In this document: positions 52,475-60,418 of the stretch, in pieces
Position numbering within the stretch: the first letter of the stretch is position 1
Layout: the number at the start of each line of letters is the position of its first letter
Assembly: GCF_001423615.1 (NCBI RefSeq)
Contig: NZ_LMOU01000002.1
Location: forward strand, 129,573-193,572
Direction of reading: 5' to 3'
Origin: Microbacterium sp. Leaf159
Lineage (GTDB): Bacteria; Actinomycetota; Actinomycetes; Actinomycetales; Microbacteriaceae
DNA length: 64,000 nt
Made by a program: the position numbers and the translations under genes
The notes under the pieces: generated by a model
What the model saw: the letters and a program-made list of their open reading frames with translations, nothing else
Databases searched by the model: none
Told to the model about the DNA's origin: nothing

Positions 52475-52776
52475 CAGTCGTCCCAGATCATCGCGTCGAC
52501 TTCGGCCTTCGCCGCATCGGTGCCCTCGTCGAAGACCCGTGCGGTCGTGCCCAACCTGTCGGCGAAGTCGTCGGTGTCGGTCACGCGGGACGAGAGGCCA
52601 TCGGACCATGCGGTGCTGAATCCTGCGGCCGCCGCGACCACCCACTCGTGTCCGGCGTCACCGAGCTTCGTCACCTCACGCGAGGCCAGCTCTGCGACGA
52701 CACGACGGGCCTTCGACGACATCGCCCTCAACACGTCGGTGTCGACGTCGTACGAAGTTCCGCCCCCAGGTGCCAT
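52474..52776 (-). CDS. EspC/WXG-like small type VII-associated protein
   Basis: 100 residues, helical: YDVDTDVLRAMSSKARRVVAELAS, then AGFSTAWSDGLSSRVTDTDDFADRLGTTARVFDEGTDAAKAEVD. The pattern (valine-Asp start, F-x3-W in the middle, ADxL and acidic end) resembles T7SS_ESX_EspC-type proteins, which pair with WXG effectors. ATG 52776 follows TAGCGT (52783-52788) by six bases, so it opens the operon with a leaderless mRNA. It overlaps the toxin start as TGATG and is probably its secretion partner or chaperone. Confidence 0.65.
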   Translation of the reverse strand: MAPGGGTSYDVDTDVLRAMSSKARRVVAELASREVTKLGDAGHEWVVAAAAGFSTAWSDGLSSRVTDTDDFADRLGTTARVFDEGTDAAKAEVDAMIWDD

Positions 52777-52849
52777 GCGTCGACGCTAGCAAGCTATGCG
52801 TAGTCAGATGAAGACACTTTGCAGAATGCCGATACTCTCATAAAAACGA

Positions 52850-52888
52850 CCAGCCCCCTCCGGCCGGGAGACGGCAGGAGGGGGCTGG
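52850..52888 (-). terminator. Terminator of the 60252-52907 operon
   Basis: Perfect 12-bp stem CCAGCCCCCTCC / GGAGGGGGCTGG with a 15-base loop, followed on the minus strand by TCGTTTTTATG. It is the only hairpin in the window with a clear T5 tract. Confidence 0.85.
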
Positions 52889-52906
52889 CGCAGAATTCGC
52901 GCTGGT

Positions 52907-53503
52907 CTAGGCGGGAGCGACCGGGCGGCCGATGGAGAGCATCAGACGATTCGCCCAGTTGAAGAACGCCGCACCGTGGATCACGTCGGCCACTTCGAGG
53001 TCGTCGAGCCCCGCCGCGCGCAGGCGGGCGATCTCGTCGGGACCGAATGCGCTCGGGGTGTCGGTCAGGGCGACGGAGGCGGCGACCACCGCGTTCCACC
53101 GCTCGCCGAGGTCGGCATCCACACCCTCGTCGAGCAGGAGATCGACGTCGTCGACCCGCTTGCTGTGGTGCGCCGCGAAGCGCGAGTGCACCGAGGCGCA
53201 GAACACGCAGCCGTTGCGACGCGAGGCCGCCGTCGCCGAGAGCTCGCGCTCCGCACGCGGAAGACCCTCCGAGGCGTTGTAGAAGATGTCCTTGTCGACG
53301 AGCGTGCGCGCCTTGAGCACCTCGGGGTCGCGCGCCAGCAGCCGGAAGTAGTCGTTCTTCGCGCGGGAGGCGTCGACGAGTCCGTCGTAGTGGCGCTCGG
53401 TCAGCTCTTCCTCGGCAAGAGGGGGAAGATGAGGCGTCCAGCCGACCTCTGCCCGGGTGAAGGCCTCGGGGTGCGGTGAATCGTCGTGCAGAAGCTCGGT
53501 CAT
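52907..53503 (-). CDS. Alkylhydroperoxidase-domain protein (AhpD/CMD fold)
   Basis: 198 residues. The AhpD-like redox site is intact: E87 region, C99-V-F-C102 and H106 in NGCVFCASVHSRFAAHHSKR. It resembles the alkylhydroperoxidase-domain family I recall as Avi_7169 (TIGR04030), which occurs beside a second CMD protein, a luciferase-like monooxygenase and a family-5 ABC importer, exactly as here. ATG 53503 overlaps the previous stop (ATGA). Likely role: disposal of a peroxide or reactive product formed by the monooxygenase; the substrate is unknown. Last gene of the operon. Confidence 0.8.
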   Translation of the reverse strand: MTELLHDDSPHPEAFTRAEVGWTPHLPPLAEEELTERHYDGLVDASRAKNDYFRLLARDPEVLKARTLVDKDIFYNASEGLPRAERELSATAASRRNGCVFCASVHSRFAAHHSKRVDDVDLLLDEGVDADLGERWNAVVAASVALTDTPSAFGPDEIARLRAAGLDDLEVADVIHGAAFFNWANRLMLSIGRPVAPA

Positions 53504-54120
53504 GCTGCCTCCTCCTCGGAGTCGGATGCCGCGGCGATGCCGGCGGCGGCGAGAACCTTCAGGCCGGTGATGACGCGCTGCTGGAACGCGAGGAACGAGA
53601 CGAGCTGCGAGAGGGTGACGATGCCGTCGGCCGACCACCCCGCATCCAGCAGGCGCTGGATGTCCGTGGCCGCGGATTCGCGCGGACGGAACACGAGCAG
53701 GTGCGAGTGCGCGAGGGCGGCGGTGACCCGCTCGCCGAGCACCTCTGCGACCTCGGGCGATGCCGCGTAGCGCTCACCGTCGGAGTTCTCGTCCTGCAGT
53801 CCCGCTTCGGTGTACGAGCCGAAGGGTCCGCTGACGGCGGCGTCCGCGGCCTCGGCGATCACGACGGTCGCGCGCCGCGGGTCCACCGCCAGGGCCCGAT
53901 CTGCGTAGAACGTGCCCGTCGCATCCGTGTCGCCGGCGAGGCGCGTGGCGAACGCGGCGATCAGCTCGCGCTCGGCCTGCGACACCTCCTCCGTCGACAC
54001 CGGCGCGAAGAGCGCGCCGAAGCTCGCCTGCAGCTGCTCCCTGGTGACGGGGCGACGACGCCGCAGAGCATCCAGCTCGGGCGTCACCCCTACGATCTGA
54101 TCGACGATGTCGGTGGTCAT
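53500..54120 (-). CDS. CMD-fold protein lacking the redox cysteines
   Basis: 206 residues, all-helical: VTREQLQASFGALFAPVSTEEVSQAERELIAAFATRLAGD, and a second repeat with DAGWSADGIVTLSQLVSFLAFQQRVITGL. It has no CxxC pair, so it cannot use AhpD chemistry alone; a heteromer with the next protein is plausible. It fits the companion family I recall as Avi_7170 (TIGR04029). ATG 54120 overlaps the monooxygenase stop (ATGA). Confidence 0.72.
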   Translation of the reverse strand: MTTDIVDQIVGVTPELDALRRRRPVTREQLQASFGALFAPVSTEEVSQAERELIAAFATRLAGDTDATGTFYADRALAVDPRRATVVIAEAADAAVSGPFGSYTEAGLQDENSDGERYAASPEVAEVLGERVTAALAHSHLLVFRPRESAATDIQRLLDAGWSADGIVTLSQLVSFLAFQQRVITGLKVLAAAGIAAASDSEEEAA

Positions 54121-55136
54121 GCCTTCTCCTTGATGGTGTCGGTGAGGGTGTAGCCGAGAGCGGGGGCGACCTGCTCGGCGAAGAGCTCTATCGAGCGCAG
54201 TACGTGCTCGTGCGGCGCGTCGACGGAGTGCACCTGGAACGCCACCTCGGTCGCCCTCGCCAGGGTCGCGTCGGCGGCGAGCGACTCGGCGACCTCCTCG
54301 GGGGTGCCGAGATGGGTGTCGAGCGCGACGATCAGCTCGTCGAGGTCGTCGCCGGGGATCGTCTGCCCCTGGCGCCGGAATCCCTCGGCGGCACGGCGCA
54401 GTCCGACCTCCGCGAAGCGCAGGGCCTCGGCCCGATCGTCCGCGACGAACACGGTGCGCGAGGCGGTCACGCGAGGAGCGACGCCGTCGGGCAGCGCCTC
54501 GAGGTACGCGTCGATGATGGGATCCTGCAGCGCCGAGAGCGGTGCGTGCAGAGCATCCGTCGACCGCGGCTGGGTGCGGGAGAGCAGCAGGCCGTGCCCG
54601 TGGATGCCGGCCCGATGGCCGCCCGGTGCCGAGAACGTCGCCTGCCAGATGCGGTCGGCGAGCGTGCCGGCATCCGGATAGAGGGTGTTCTCGGCGCCGA
54701 TGTCATGCCCCGACAGCGCGTCGAGCAGCAGGCGGAGCTTGCGGTCGTAGGTCGGCGCCTTCTCACGCACGTCCTCGCCGAACGGGACGAACGACGAGGG
54801 AGTGCCGCCGCTGCCCAGGCCCAGGTCGAGGCGCCCGTCTGCGAGAAGGTCTGCGACGACCGCATCCTCGGCGACGCGCACGGCATCCTCCAGCGGCAGG
54901 GTGATCACGCCGGAGCCGAGGCGGATGCGCGACGTCTGCGCGGCGACATGGGCGAGGAACACGAGCGGCGACGGGAGCCCGCCCTCGGCCGCACGGAAGT
55001 GATGCTGGGCGACCCAGGCGCGTCCGACGCCGTACCGCTCGGCGTGCCGGATCTGCTCTGCGGCCAGCGCGTACCGCTCGGCAGGAGCCGCGTCGTCGAG
55101 CAGGCGCGTGAAGAAGGCGATCGTGGGGGCGGTCAT
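54117..55136 (-). CDS. FMN-dependent luciferase-like monooxygenase (KPN_01858-type)
   Basis: 339 residues, TIM barrel of the bacterial luciferase family. AERYGVGRAWVAQHHF, the ITLPLEDAVRVAEDAVVADLLADGRLDLGLGSGG segment (flavin pocket) and ALPDGVAPRVTASRTVFV. Uses reduced FMN and oxygen to hydroxylate or cleave an unknown substrate. Context (family-5 importer and two CMD proteins) matches the conserved cassette around TIGR04027. ATG 55136 overlaps the ATPase stop. Confidence 0.82.
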   Translation of the reverse strand: MTAPTIAFFTRLLDDAAPAERYALAAEQIRHAERYGVGRAWVAQHHFRAAEGGLPSPLVFLAHVAAQTSRIRLGSGVITLPLEDAVRVAEDAVVADLLADGRLDLGLGSGGTPSSFVPFGEDVREKAPTYDRKLRLLLDALSGHDIGAENTLYPDAGTLADRIWQATFSAPGGHRAGIHGHGLLLSRTQPRSTDALHAPLSALQDPIIDAYLEALPDGVAPRVTASRTVFVADDRAEALRFAEVGLRRAAEGFRRQGQTIPGDDLDELIVALDTHLGTPEEVAESLAADATLARATEVAFQVHSVDAPHEHVLRSIELFAEQVAPALGYTLTDTIKEKA

Positions 55137-56761
55137 GCGGGCTGCTCCGTTCGTCCGGGGACGGCTGCGAGCAGCTCCCTGGTGTATTCATGCTGCGGGG
55201 CGTGGAAGAGCTCCTCGGTGTTGCCCTCCTCGACGATGCGGCCCCGGCGCATGACCGAGACCGTGTGGCTGATCCTGCGCACGACAGCGAGATCGTGCGA
55301 GATGAACAGGTAGGTCAGACCGAGCTCTGACTGCAGCGAGGTGAGCAGCTCGAGGATACGGGCCTGCACCGTCACATCGAGGGCCGAGACCGCCTCGTCG
55401 AGCACGACGATCTCGGGGTCGATCGCCAGCGCCCTCGCGATCGCCACACGCTGGCGCTGACCGCCCGAGAGCTCGCGGGGAGTGCGCGTGGCGACGTCGC
55501 TCGGCAACGACACCCGGTCGATCAGCGCGAGCGCCCGGTCTTTGCGCTCGGCACGCGAGCCGACACCGAAGTTCTGCAGCGGCTCGGAGATGATGTCGAC
55601 GATCTGCTGCCGCGGGTCCAGAGACGCGAACGGGTTCTGGTAGACGAGCTGGATGCGGCGGCGCAGCGCCCGCAGCCTCTGACCGGACAGCCCTGTCACG
55701 TCTTCGCCGTCGATCTCGATGGCCCCGGCATCGGGCTGGTGGAACCGCGTGATCAGACGCGCGGTGGTGGTCTTGCCGGATCCGGACTCCCCCACCAGCG
55801 CATGCGTCGTTCCCCGGCGGACGCGGAACGAGACGTCGTCGACCGCACGGAAGCGCTCGCGCCCGGCGACCCTGAACTCCTTGACGAGCCCTGTGGCGGT
55901 GATCGCGAACGGGTTCTCGGCGGCCACCGCCGCCGCATCCCGCAGGAAGGGCGGAGCCTCGGGCCTGCGGAACCCCGTGATGAACGCCGGCGCGTCGGCG
56001 AGCAGCTGCTTCGTGTACGCGTCCGACGGCGCCGCGAGCACGGTCTCGCTCGCGCCCTGCTCGACGATGCGTCCGTCCTTGAGCACGACCAGGCGCTGGG
56101 CGCGGTCCGCGGCGACACCGAGGTCGTGGGTGACCAGCAGGATGCTCGTCCCCTCGTCGCGGCGCAGTTCGTCGAGCAGGTCGAGCACCTTGCGCTGCAC
56201 CGTGGCATCCAGCGCGCTGGTCGGCTCGTCGGCGATCAGCAGTCGTGGTCGCAGCGCGATCGCCGACGCGATGAGCACCCGCTGCCGCATGCCACCGGAG
56301 AGCTCGTGCGGATACTGGCGCACGCGCAGATCGGGATCGTCGATGCCGACGCGATCGAGCAGCTCGATCACCCGTGCCCGACGAGCACGACGGTCGCGGT
56401 GCCCGTGCAGCTTCAGCACCTCTTCGACCTGAGCGCCGATCGGGCGCACGGGGTCGAGCGACGTCACCGGGTCCTGCGGGACGAGACCGATCTCGGGCCC
56501 GCGGATGCTCCGCAGGGAGCGATCCGTCCAGCCCGAGATGTCGAGGTCGCCGAGGCGCACGGTGCCGCCCTCGACCCGACCGCCGGCGGGCAGCAGGCCC
56601 AGCAGCGCATGCGCGGTCGTGGACTTGCCCGACCCGGACTCCCCCACGAGCGCCAGCGCCTCGCCCTCGGCGATCTCGAATGAGACGCCGTGCACGACCT
56701 CGCGCTGACCGGTGCGTGTGGCGTACGAGACCCTGAGGTCGTCGACGGCGAGAACGGTCAT
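55133..56761 (-). CDS. ABC transporter double ATP-binding protein (Dpp type)
   Basis: 542 residues, two fused ATPase domains: Walker A GESGSGKST then GESGSGKTT; signatures LSGGMRQR and LSGGQRQR; H-loops VTHDLGVAADRAQR and ISHDLAVVRRISH. ATG 56761 overlaps the permease stop (ATGA) and yields MTVLAVDDLRVSYATRTGQRE. A very long upstream open extension is antisense noise inside the permease gene and was rejected. Confidence 0.9.
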   Translation of the reverse strand: MTVLAVDDLRVSYATRTGQREVVHGVSFEIAEGEALALVGESGSGKSTTAHALLGLLPAGGRVEGGTVRLGDLDISGWTDRSLRSIRGPEIGLVPQDPVTSLDPVRPIGAQVEEVLKLHGHRDRRARRARVIELLDRVGIDDPDLRVRQYPHELSGGMRQRVLIASAIALRPRLLIADEPTSALDATVQRKVLDLLDELRRDEGTSILLVTHDLGVAADRAQRLVVLKDGRIVEQGASETVLAAPSDAYTKQLLADAPAFITGFRRPEAPPFLRDAAAVAAENPFAITATGLVKEFRVAGRERFRAVDDVSFRVRRGTTHALVGESGSGKTTTARLITRFHQPDAGAIEIDGEDVTGLSGQRLRALRRRIQLVYQNPFASLDPRQQIVDIISEPLQNFGVGSRAERKDRALALIDRVSLPSDVATRTPRELSGGQRQRVAIARALAIDPEIVVLDEAVSALDVTVQARILELLTSLQSELGLTYLFISHDLAVVRRISHTVSVMRRGRIVEEGNTEELFHAPQHEYTRELLAAVPGRTEQPA

Positions 56762-57651
56762 CGCGAGTTCCTTCCGATGCGGTGCGAGATGCGGTTGGCA
56801 CTGAGCACGACCGCGACCACGACGAGGCCGGGCAGAGCCGTCAGCCACCAGGCGGTGGCGGTGTAGTTGCGACCCTCCGCGATGAGCAGGCCCCACTCCG
56901 GGGTGGGCGGCGGTGCGCCGTAGCCGAGGAAGCCCAGCGTCGAGATCGCCAGGATCGCGGTGCCGAACTGCAGCGCTGCGAGCGCGACGATCGGCGTGAG
57001 CGAGTTCGGGAGCACATGACGACGCAGGACGCTGAGGAACGTCCCGCCGCTGCCGTACGCCGCCTCGACGTACTCGCTGCGCCGCACGCGTGCGACCTCC
57101 GACCTCATCAGACGCGCGAAGGCGGCCACGCTGCCGAGGCCCACCGCGATCGCCGCATTCACGGTTCCGAACCCGAGCAGGATGATGACGGACAGCGACA
57201 GCAGCAGACCGGGGATGGCGAGCAGCACGTCGACCACGCGCATCAGGATGTCGTCGACGACGCCGCCGAGGGCTCCGGCGACCGCTCCGAGGAGGGTGCC
57301 GAGCGCGAGGCCGACCGTGACGGCGATGAGAGCGCCGGAGAGCGAGTGCACCGCACCGTGGACGACGCGACCGAACAGATCGCGGCCGAGGGTGTCGGTG
57401 CCGAACCAGTGCGCAGCGCTCGGCGGCAGCAGCTTGTCGGCGGGGGTGCCGGTGAGCGGGTCGCCGGGCGCGAACACCCCGGGGATCAGCGCCCACAGCA
57501 CCGCGAGCGTCACGACGAGGATCGCGAGGTAGAGCCCCCAGGGCCGGGAACGCAGCCCGCGGGCCCGCCTGCTCGGGGCGGATGCCGTGGCATCCTGCTC
57601 CGGAGACTCGACGGCGGGGTCGGTCGATGCGGCGATGGCGGCGACGGTCAT
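56758..57651 (-). CDS. ABC transporter permease, DppC type
   Basis: 297 residues. An N-terminal cytoplasmic tail (PSRRARGLRSRPWG) precedes six membrane segments; HWFGTDTLGRDLFGRVVHGAVHSL is the canonical DppC motif and STLGFLGYGAPPPTPEWGLLIAEG the coupling loop. ATG 57651 overlaps the preceding permease stop by four bases. Confidence 0.92.
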   Translation of the reverse strand: MTVAAIAASTDPAVESPEQDATASAPSRRARGLRSRPWGLYLAILVVTLAVLWALIPGVFAPGDPLTGTPADKLLPPSAAHWFGTDTLGRDLFGRVVHGAVHSLSGALIAVTVGLALGTLLGAVAGALGGVVDDILMRVVDVLLAIPGLLLSLSVIILLGFGTVNAAIAVGLGSVAAFARLMRSEVARVRRSEYVEAAYGSGGTFLSVLRRHVLPNSLTPIVALAALQFGTAILAISTLGFLGYGAPPPTPEWGLLIAEGRNYTATAWWLTALPGLVVVAVVLSANRISHRIGRNSR

Positions 57652-58595
57652 GCCGAGACTCCTGCCTTCGAGAGGGCGCGCTGGCGGGGATCGATCAGCG
57701 GGGTGACGAGGTCGACCGCGAAGCTGATGAGCACGAAGCCGAGGGCGGAGAGCAGCACGACGCCCTGCAGCACGGGGATGTCCTGGTTCGACACCGCCTG
57801 CTCGGTGAGCCGGCCGATGCCGGTGCGGCCGAACACGGTCTCGGTGACGACCGCGCCGCCGACCAGCTCTCCGAACAGGACACCCGCGATCGTGAGCGTG
57901 GGGAGCGCCGCGTTGCGCGCGACCGAGCGGGTGAGTACCCACGACGGCGGCGCACCCTTGGCGCGGACCACTGTGATGAAGGGCTGCGCCTGCACCTGAT
58001 CGATCGCCCGCACCAGCACCTGCGCGAGCGGGGCCGAGATCGGCACGGCCAGAGTGAGCACGGGCAGGACGAGCCCCGCGACCGGGTCGGCGCCGACGAT
58101 CGGCACCCACCCGAGACCGAAGGAGAAGACCTGGATCAGCAGGATGCCGAGCCAGAACACGGGCACGGCGACGAAGAGTCCCGGCACCTGGCGGATGCCG
58201 TTGCGCAGCCACGCGAACGGTGCGAGAGAGGAGAGCCCTGCGACGAGCACCGCGATCAGCAGCGCCACCACGAGTCCGAGCGACGCCAGCAGCAGGGTCG
58301 ACGGCAGCGCCTCGGCGAGCATGGTCAGCACCGGGGTGCCGAACTGCGTCGAGTAGCCGAAGTCGCCCGCCGCGAAGCCCAGCCCCGCGTGCACGTACTG
58401 CTGCCACCAGGGCAGGTCGGTGCCGTAGGTGGCGCGGATCCCGTCGAGCTGCTCCGGCGACAGCCCGAGGCTGGGGTCGGAGAACTTGATCAGGATCGCA
58501 TCGCCCGGCAGCAGCTGCAGCAGGAAGAAGGTGGCCGTGAAGGCCGCGATCAGAACGATCGCGGCCTGCCCGGCTCGTCGGAGGACGAAGCTCAT
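57648..58595 (-). CDS. ABC transporter permease, DppB type
   Basis: 315 residues. MSFVLRRAGQAAIVLIAAFTATFFLLQLLPGDAI start, six membrane segments, and VVRAKGAPPSWVLTRSVARNAALPTLT as the EAA-type coupling region. ATG 58595 starts 22 bases after the binding-protein stop. Confidence 0.92.
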   Translation of the reverse strand: MSFVLRRAGQAAIVLIAAFTATFFLLQLLPGDAILIKFSDPSLGLSPEQLDGIRATYGTDLPWWQQYVHAGLGFAAGDFGYSTQFGTPVLTMLAEALPSTLLLASLGLVVALLIAVLVAGLSSLAPFAWLRNGIRQVPGLFVAVPVFWLGILLIQVFSFGLGWVPIVGADPVAGLVLPVLTLAVPISAPLAQVLVRAIDQVQAQPFITVVRAKGAPPSWVLTRSVARNAALPTLTIAGVLFGELVGGAVVTETVFGRTGIGRLTEQAVSNQDIPVLQGVVLLSALGFVLISFAVDLVTPLIDPRQRALSKAGVSA

Positions 58596-58617
58596 CGATG
58601 CACCGTGTCAGTCAGGC

Positions 58618-60252
58618 TCAGTGCTCGGCGAGCCAGACGCCCGAGAAGGTGGGGCGACCGACCGACTCGAAGTCCACACCCTGCACGTAGGTGGCGGCGC
58701 CGTAGACCTGCGGCTCCTCGAACAGCGGGATGACGTACGCCTGCTCGGCGATGTAGTCCTGCACGGCCTGCGAGGCCTCGACCCGCTTGTCGGTGTCGGG
58801 CTCGGAGGCCACGGCCTCGAGCAGCGCGTCGAGCTCGGGGTCGTTCGAGATCAGCGCGTCACGGTTCTTCGTGTAGTACTGGCTCTTGATCACATCGAAG
58901 TCCGCGCGTCCGACCATCGAGTGGTAGAAACCGGTCTTGAGCGGGTCGCGGGTGTCCGCCGCATAGGAGCCGGCATCGGCGGGCTTCACCGTGAGCTCGA
59001 CGCCCACCTTGGCGAGCTGCTGGGCGACGAGCTCCAGGGTCTGCTTCGAGAGCGGCTGCGGGGCGGCCTCGTAGACGGTGATCGACAGGCGCTCGCCGTC
59101 CTTCTCGCGGATGCCGTCGGAACCGGGCTCCCAGCCTGCCTCGTCGAGCAGCTTCTCGGCCTTGTCGGGGTCGTAGGCGTAGTGCTCCGACTCGTCCTTG
59201 TAGCCGAGGGCCTCCTGCGAGAGCACCGATGTCGCGACCGGGTAGTTCTCGGTGAACAGGGTGTCGACGACCTCCTGCGCATCCACGGCGGCGACCAGCG
59301 CCTGGCGGACCCGGATGTCGGTGAGCAGCGGATTCTCGGGACGCAGCGAGATGGAGTTGTTCACTCCGCGGGTCTGCGGGGCGTAGAGCGTGAAGCCGGA
59401 GCTCTCGACGCGGTCCTCGTCGAAGGCCTGCACATAGCGCACATAGTCGGCTTGACCGGCGAGCAGCGAACCGATGCGCACGGAGTCCTCGGGTGTCACG
59501 AGCACGTGCACGGCGTCGAGGTACGGGCGGCCCTGGTTCTCTGCGCTCTCCGGAGCCCAGGCGTAGTCCTCGCGGGCGGTCAGGGTGAACTCGGTGCCGA
59601 GCTTCTCGTCGGTGACGGTGAAGGGCCCCGCACCGATGATCGCCTCGGCGTTGCCCGCACCGAAGTCCTCGATCGTGCCGTCGAGGGTCTCGGGTGAGAG
59701 GAGTCCGGAGTTGATCGTCGACGTCGCCTGCAGGAAGCCGGGGGCGGGGGCGGAGAAGCGGAAGGTGACTGTGTCGTCGTCGACGACCTCGCTGGAGGCG
59801 TAGTTGTTGATCGCCTCCGAGACGGTCAGGCCGCGCTCGGCGTCGCCGAGACCGTAGGTGTCGAAGTTCTTCGCGACCGCTGCGGCATCCAGCGGCGTGC
59901 CGTCGGAGAACGTGACATCCGGCTTCAGGGTGAAGGTGTACTCGGTGGCGTCGTCGTTCACGGTCCAGTCGGATGCGATCCACGGCTCGATCTCGAGCGA
60001 GTCGGGGTTCTGCCAGGTGAGGCGCGCGGTGATGTTGTTGACCACGCCGCCGTTCGGATAGAAGCCCGCCTGCGGCGGGTACAGGTTCGTGAACGTCTGG
60101 TGCTCCAGGTACGTCAGCGTGCCCCCGGTGATGGGGTCGCCGGTTGCGGCCGAGGTGTCGGACGGCGCGGGCGACGATGCGCAGGCGGCGAGGCCCGCTG
60201 CGAGGACGAGCGGGAGCGCGACGGCTGCTGCGCGGATGAGACGGCGGGTCAT
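58618..60252 (-). CDS. ABC transporter substrate-binding lipoprotein, family 5 (KPN_01854-type)
   Basis: 544 residues. Signal ends LAACASS, with Cys24 lipidated. SBP_bac_5 fold, e.g. EPWIASDWTVNDDATEYTFTLKPDVTFSDGTPLDAAAVAKNF. It matches the solute-binding member of the cassette that includes the downstream monooxygenase and CMD proteins (I recall TIGR04028). ATG 60252 has AGGAGG as Shine-Dalgarno. First gene of the seven-gene operon ending at 52907. The cargo may be a modified peptide or organosulfur compound; this is inference from context. Confidence 0.88.
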   Translation of the reverse strand: MTRRLIRAAAVALPLVLAAGLAACASSPAPSDTSAATGDPITGGTLTYLEHQTFTNLYPPQAGFYPNGGVVNNITARLTWQNPDSLEIEPWIASDWTVNDDATEYTFTLKPDVTFSDGTPLDAAAVAKNFDTYGLGDAERGLTVSEAINNYASSEVVDDDTVTFRFSAPAPGFLQATSTINSGLLSPETLDGTIEDFGAGNAEAIIGAGPFTVTDEKLGTEFTLTAREDYAWAPESAENQGRPYLDAVHVLVTPEDSVRIGSLLAGQADYVRYVQAFDEDRVESSGFTLYAPQTRGVNNSISLRPENPLLTDIRVRQALVAAVDAQEVVDTLFTENYPVATSVLSQEALGYKDESEHYAYDPDKAEKLLDEAGWEPGSDGIREKDGERLSITVYEAAPQPLSKQTLELVAQQLAKVGVELTVKPADAGSYAADTRDPLKTGFYHSMVGRADFDVIKSQYYTKNRDALISNDPELDALLEAVASEPDTDKRVEASQAVQDYIAEQAYVIPLFEEPQVYGAATYVQGVDFESVGRPTFSGVWLAEH

Positions 60253-60318
60253 GCGGTCCTCCTGAGAAGGGATGCTGTGGTTCGTGGTGTGCGGGTGAAC
60301 GTCACGCTAGGGACTCTG

Positions 60319-60332
60319 CGACCCCGGTCGCG
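60319..60332. promoter_or_regulatory. Palindrome upstream of the ABC/monooxygenase operon
   Basis: GCGACC-CC-GGTCGC, perfect six-base arms, in the 166-bp gap 60253-60418. On the minus strand it sits just upstream of TAGCGT, a -10 candidate (60306-60311), so it could be an operator over the -35. CGTCATG also repeats nearby (60342, 60371). Confidence 0.45.
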
Positions 60333-60418
60333 AATGGAGTCGTCATGCGCGGACCTGACCTGTCACGAGGCGTCATGACCGGTCACCCGGCGCAATGCGG
60401 CGTAACGGATGCGGCGGT

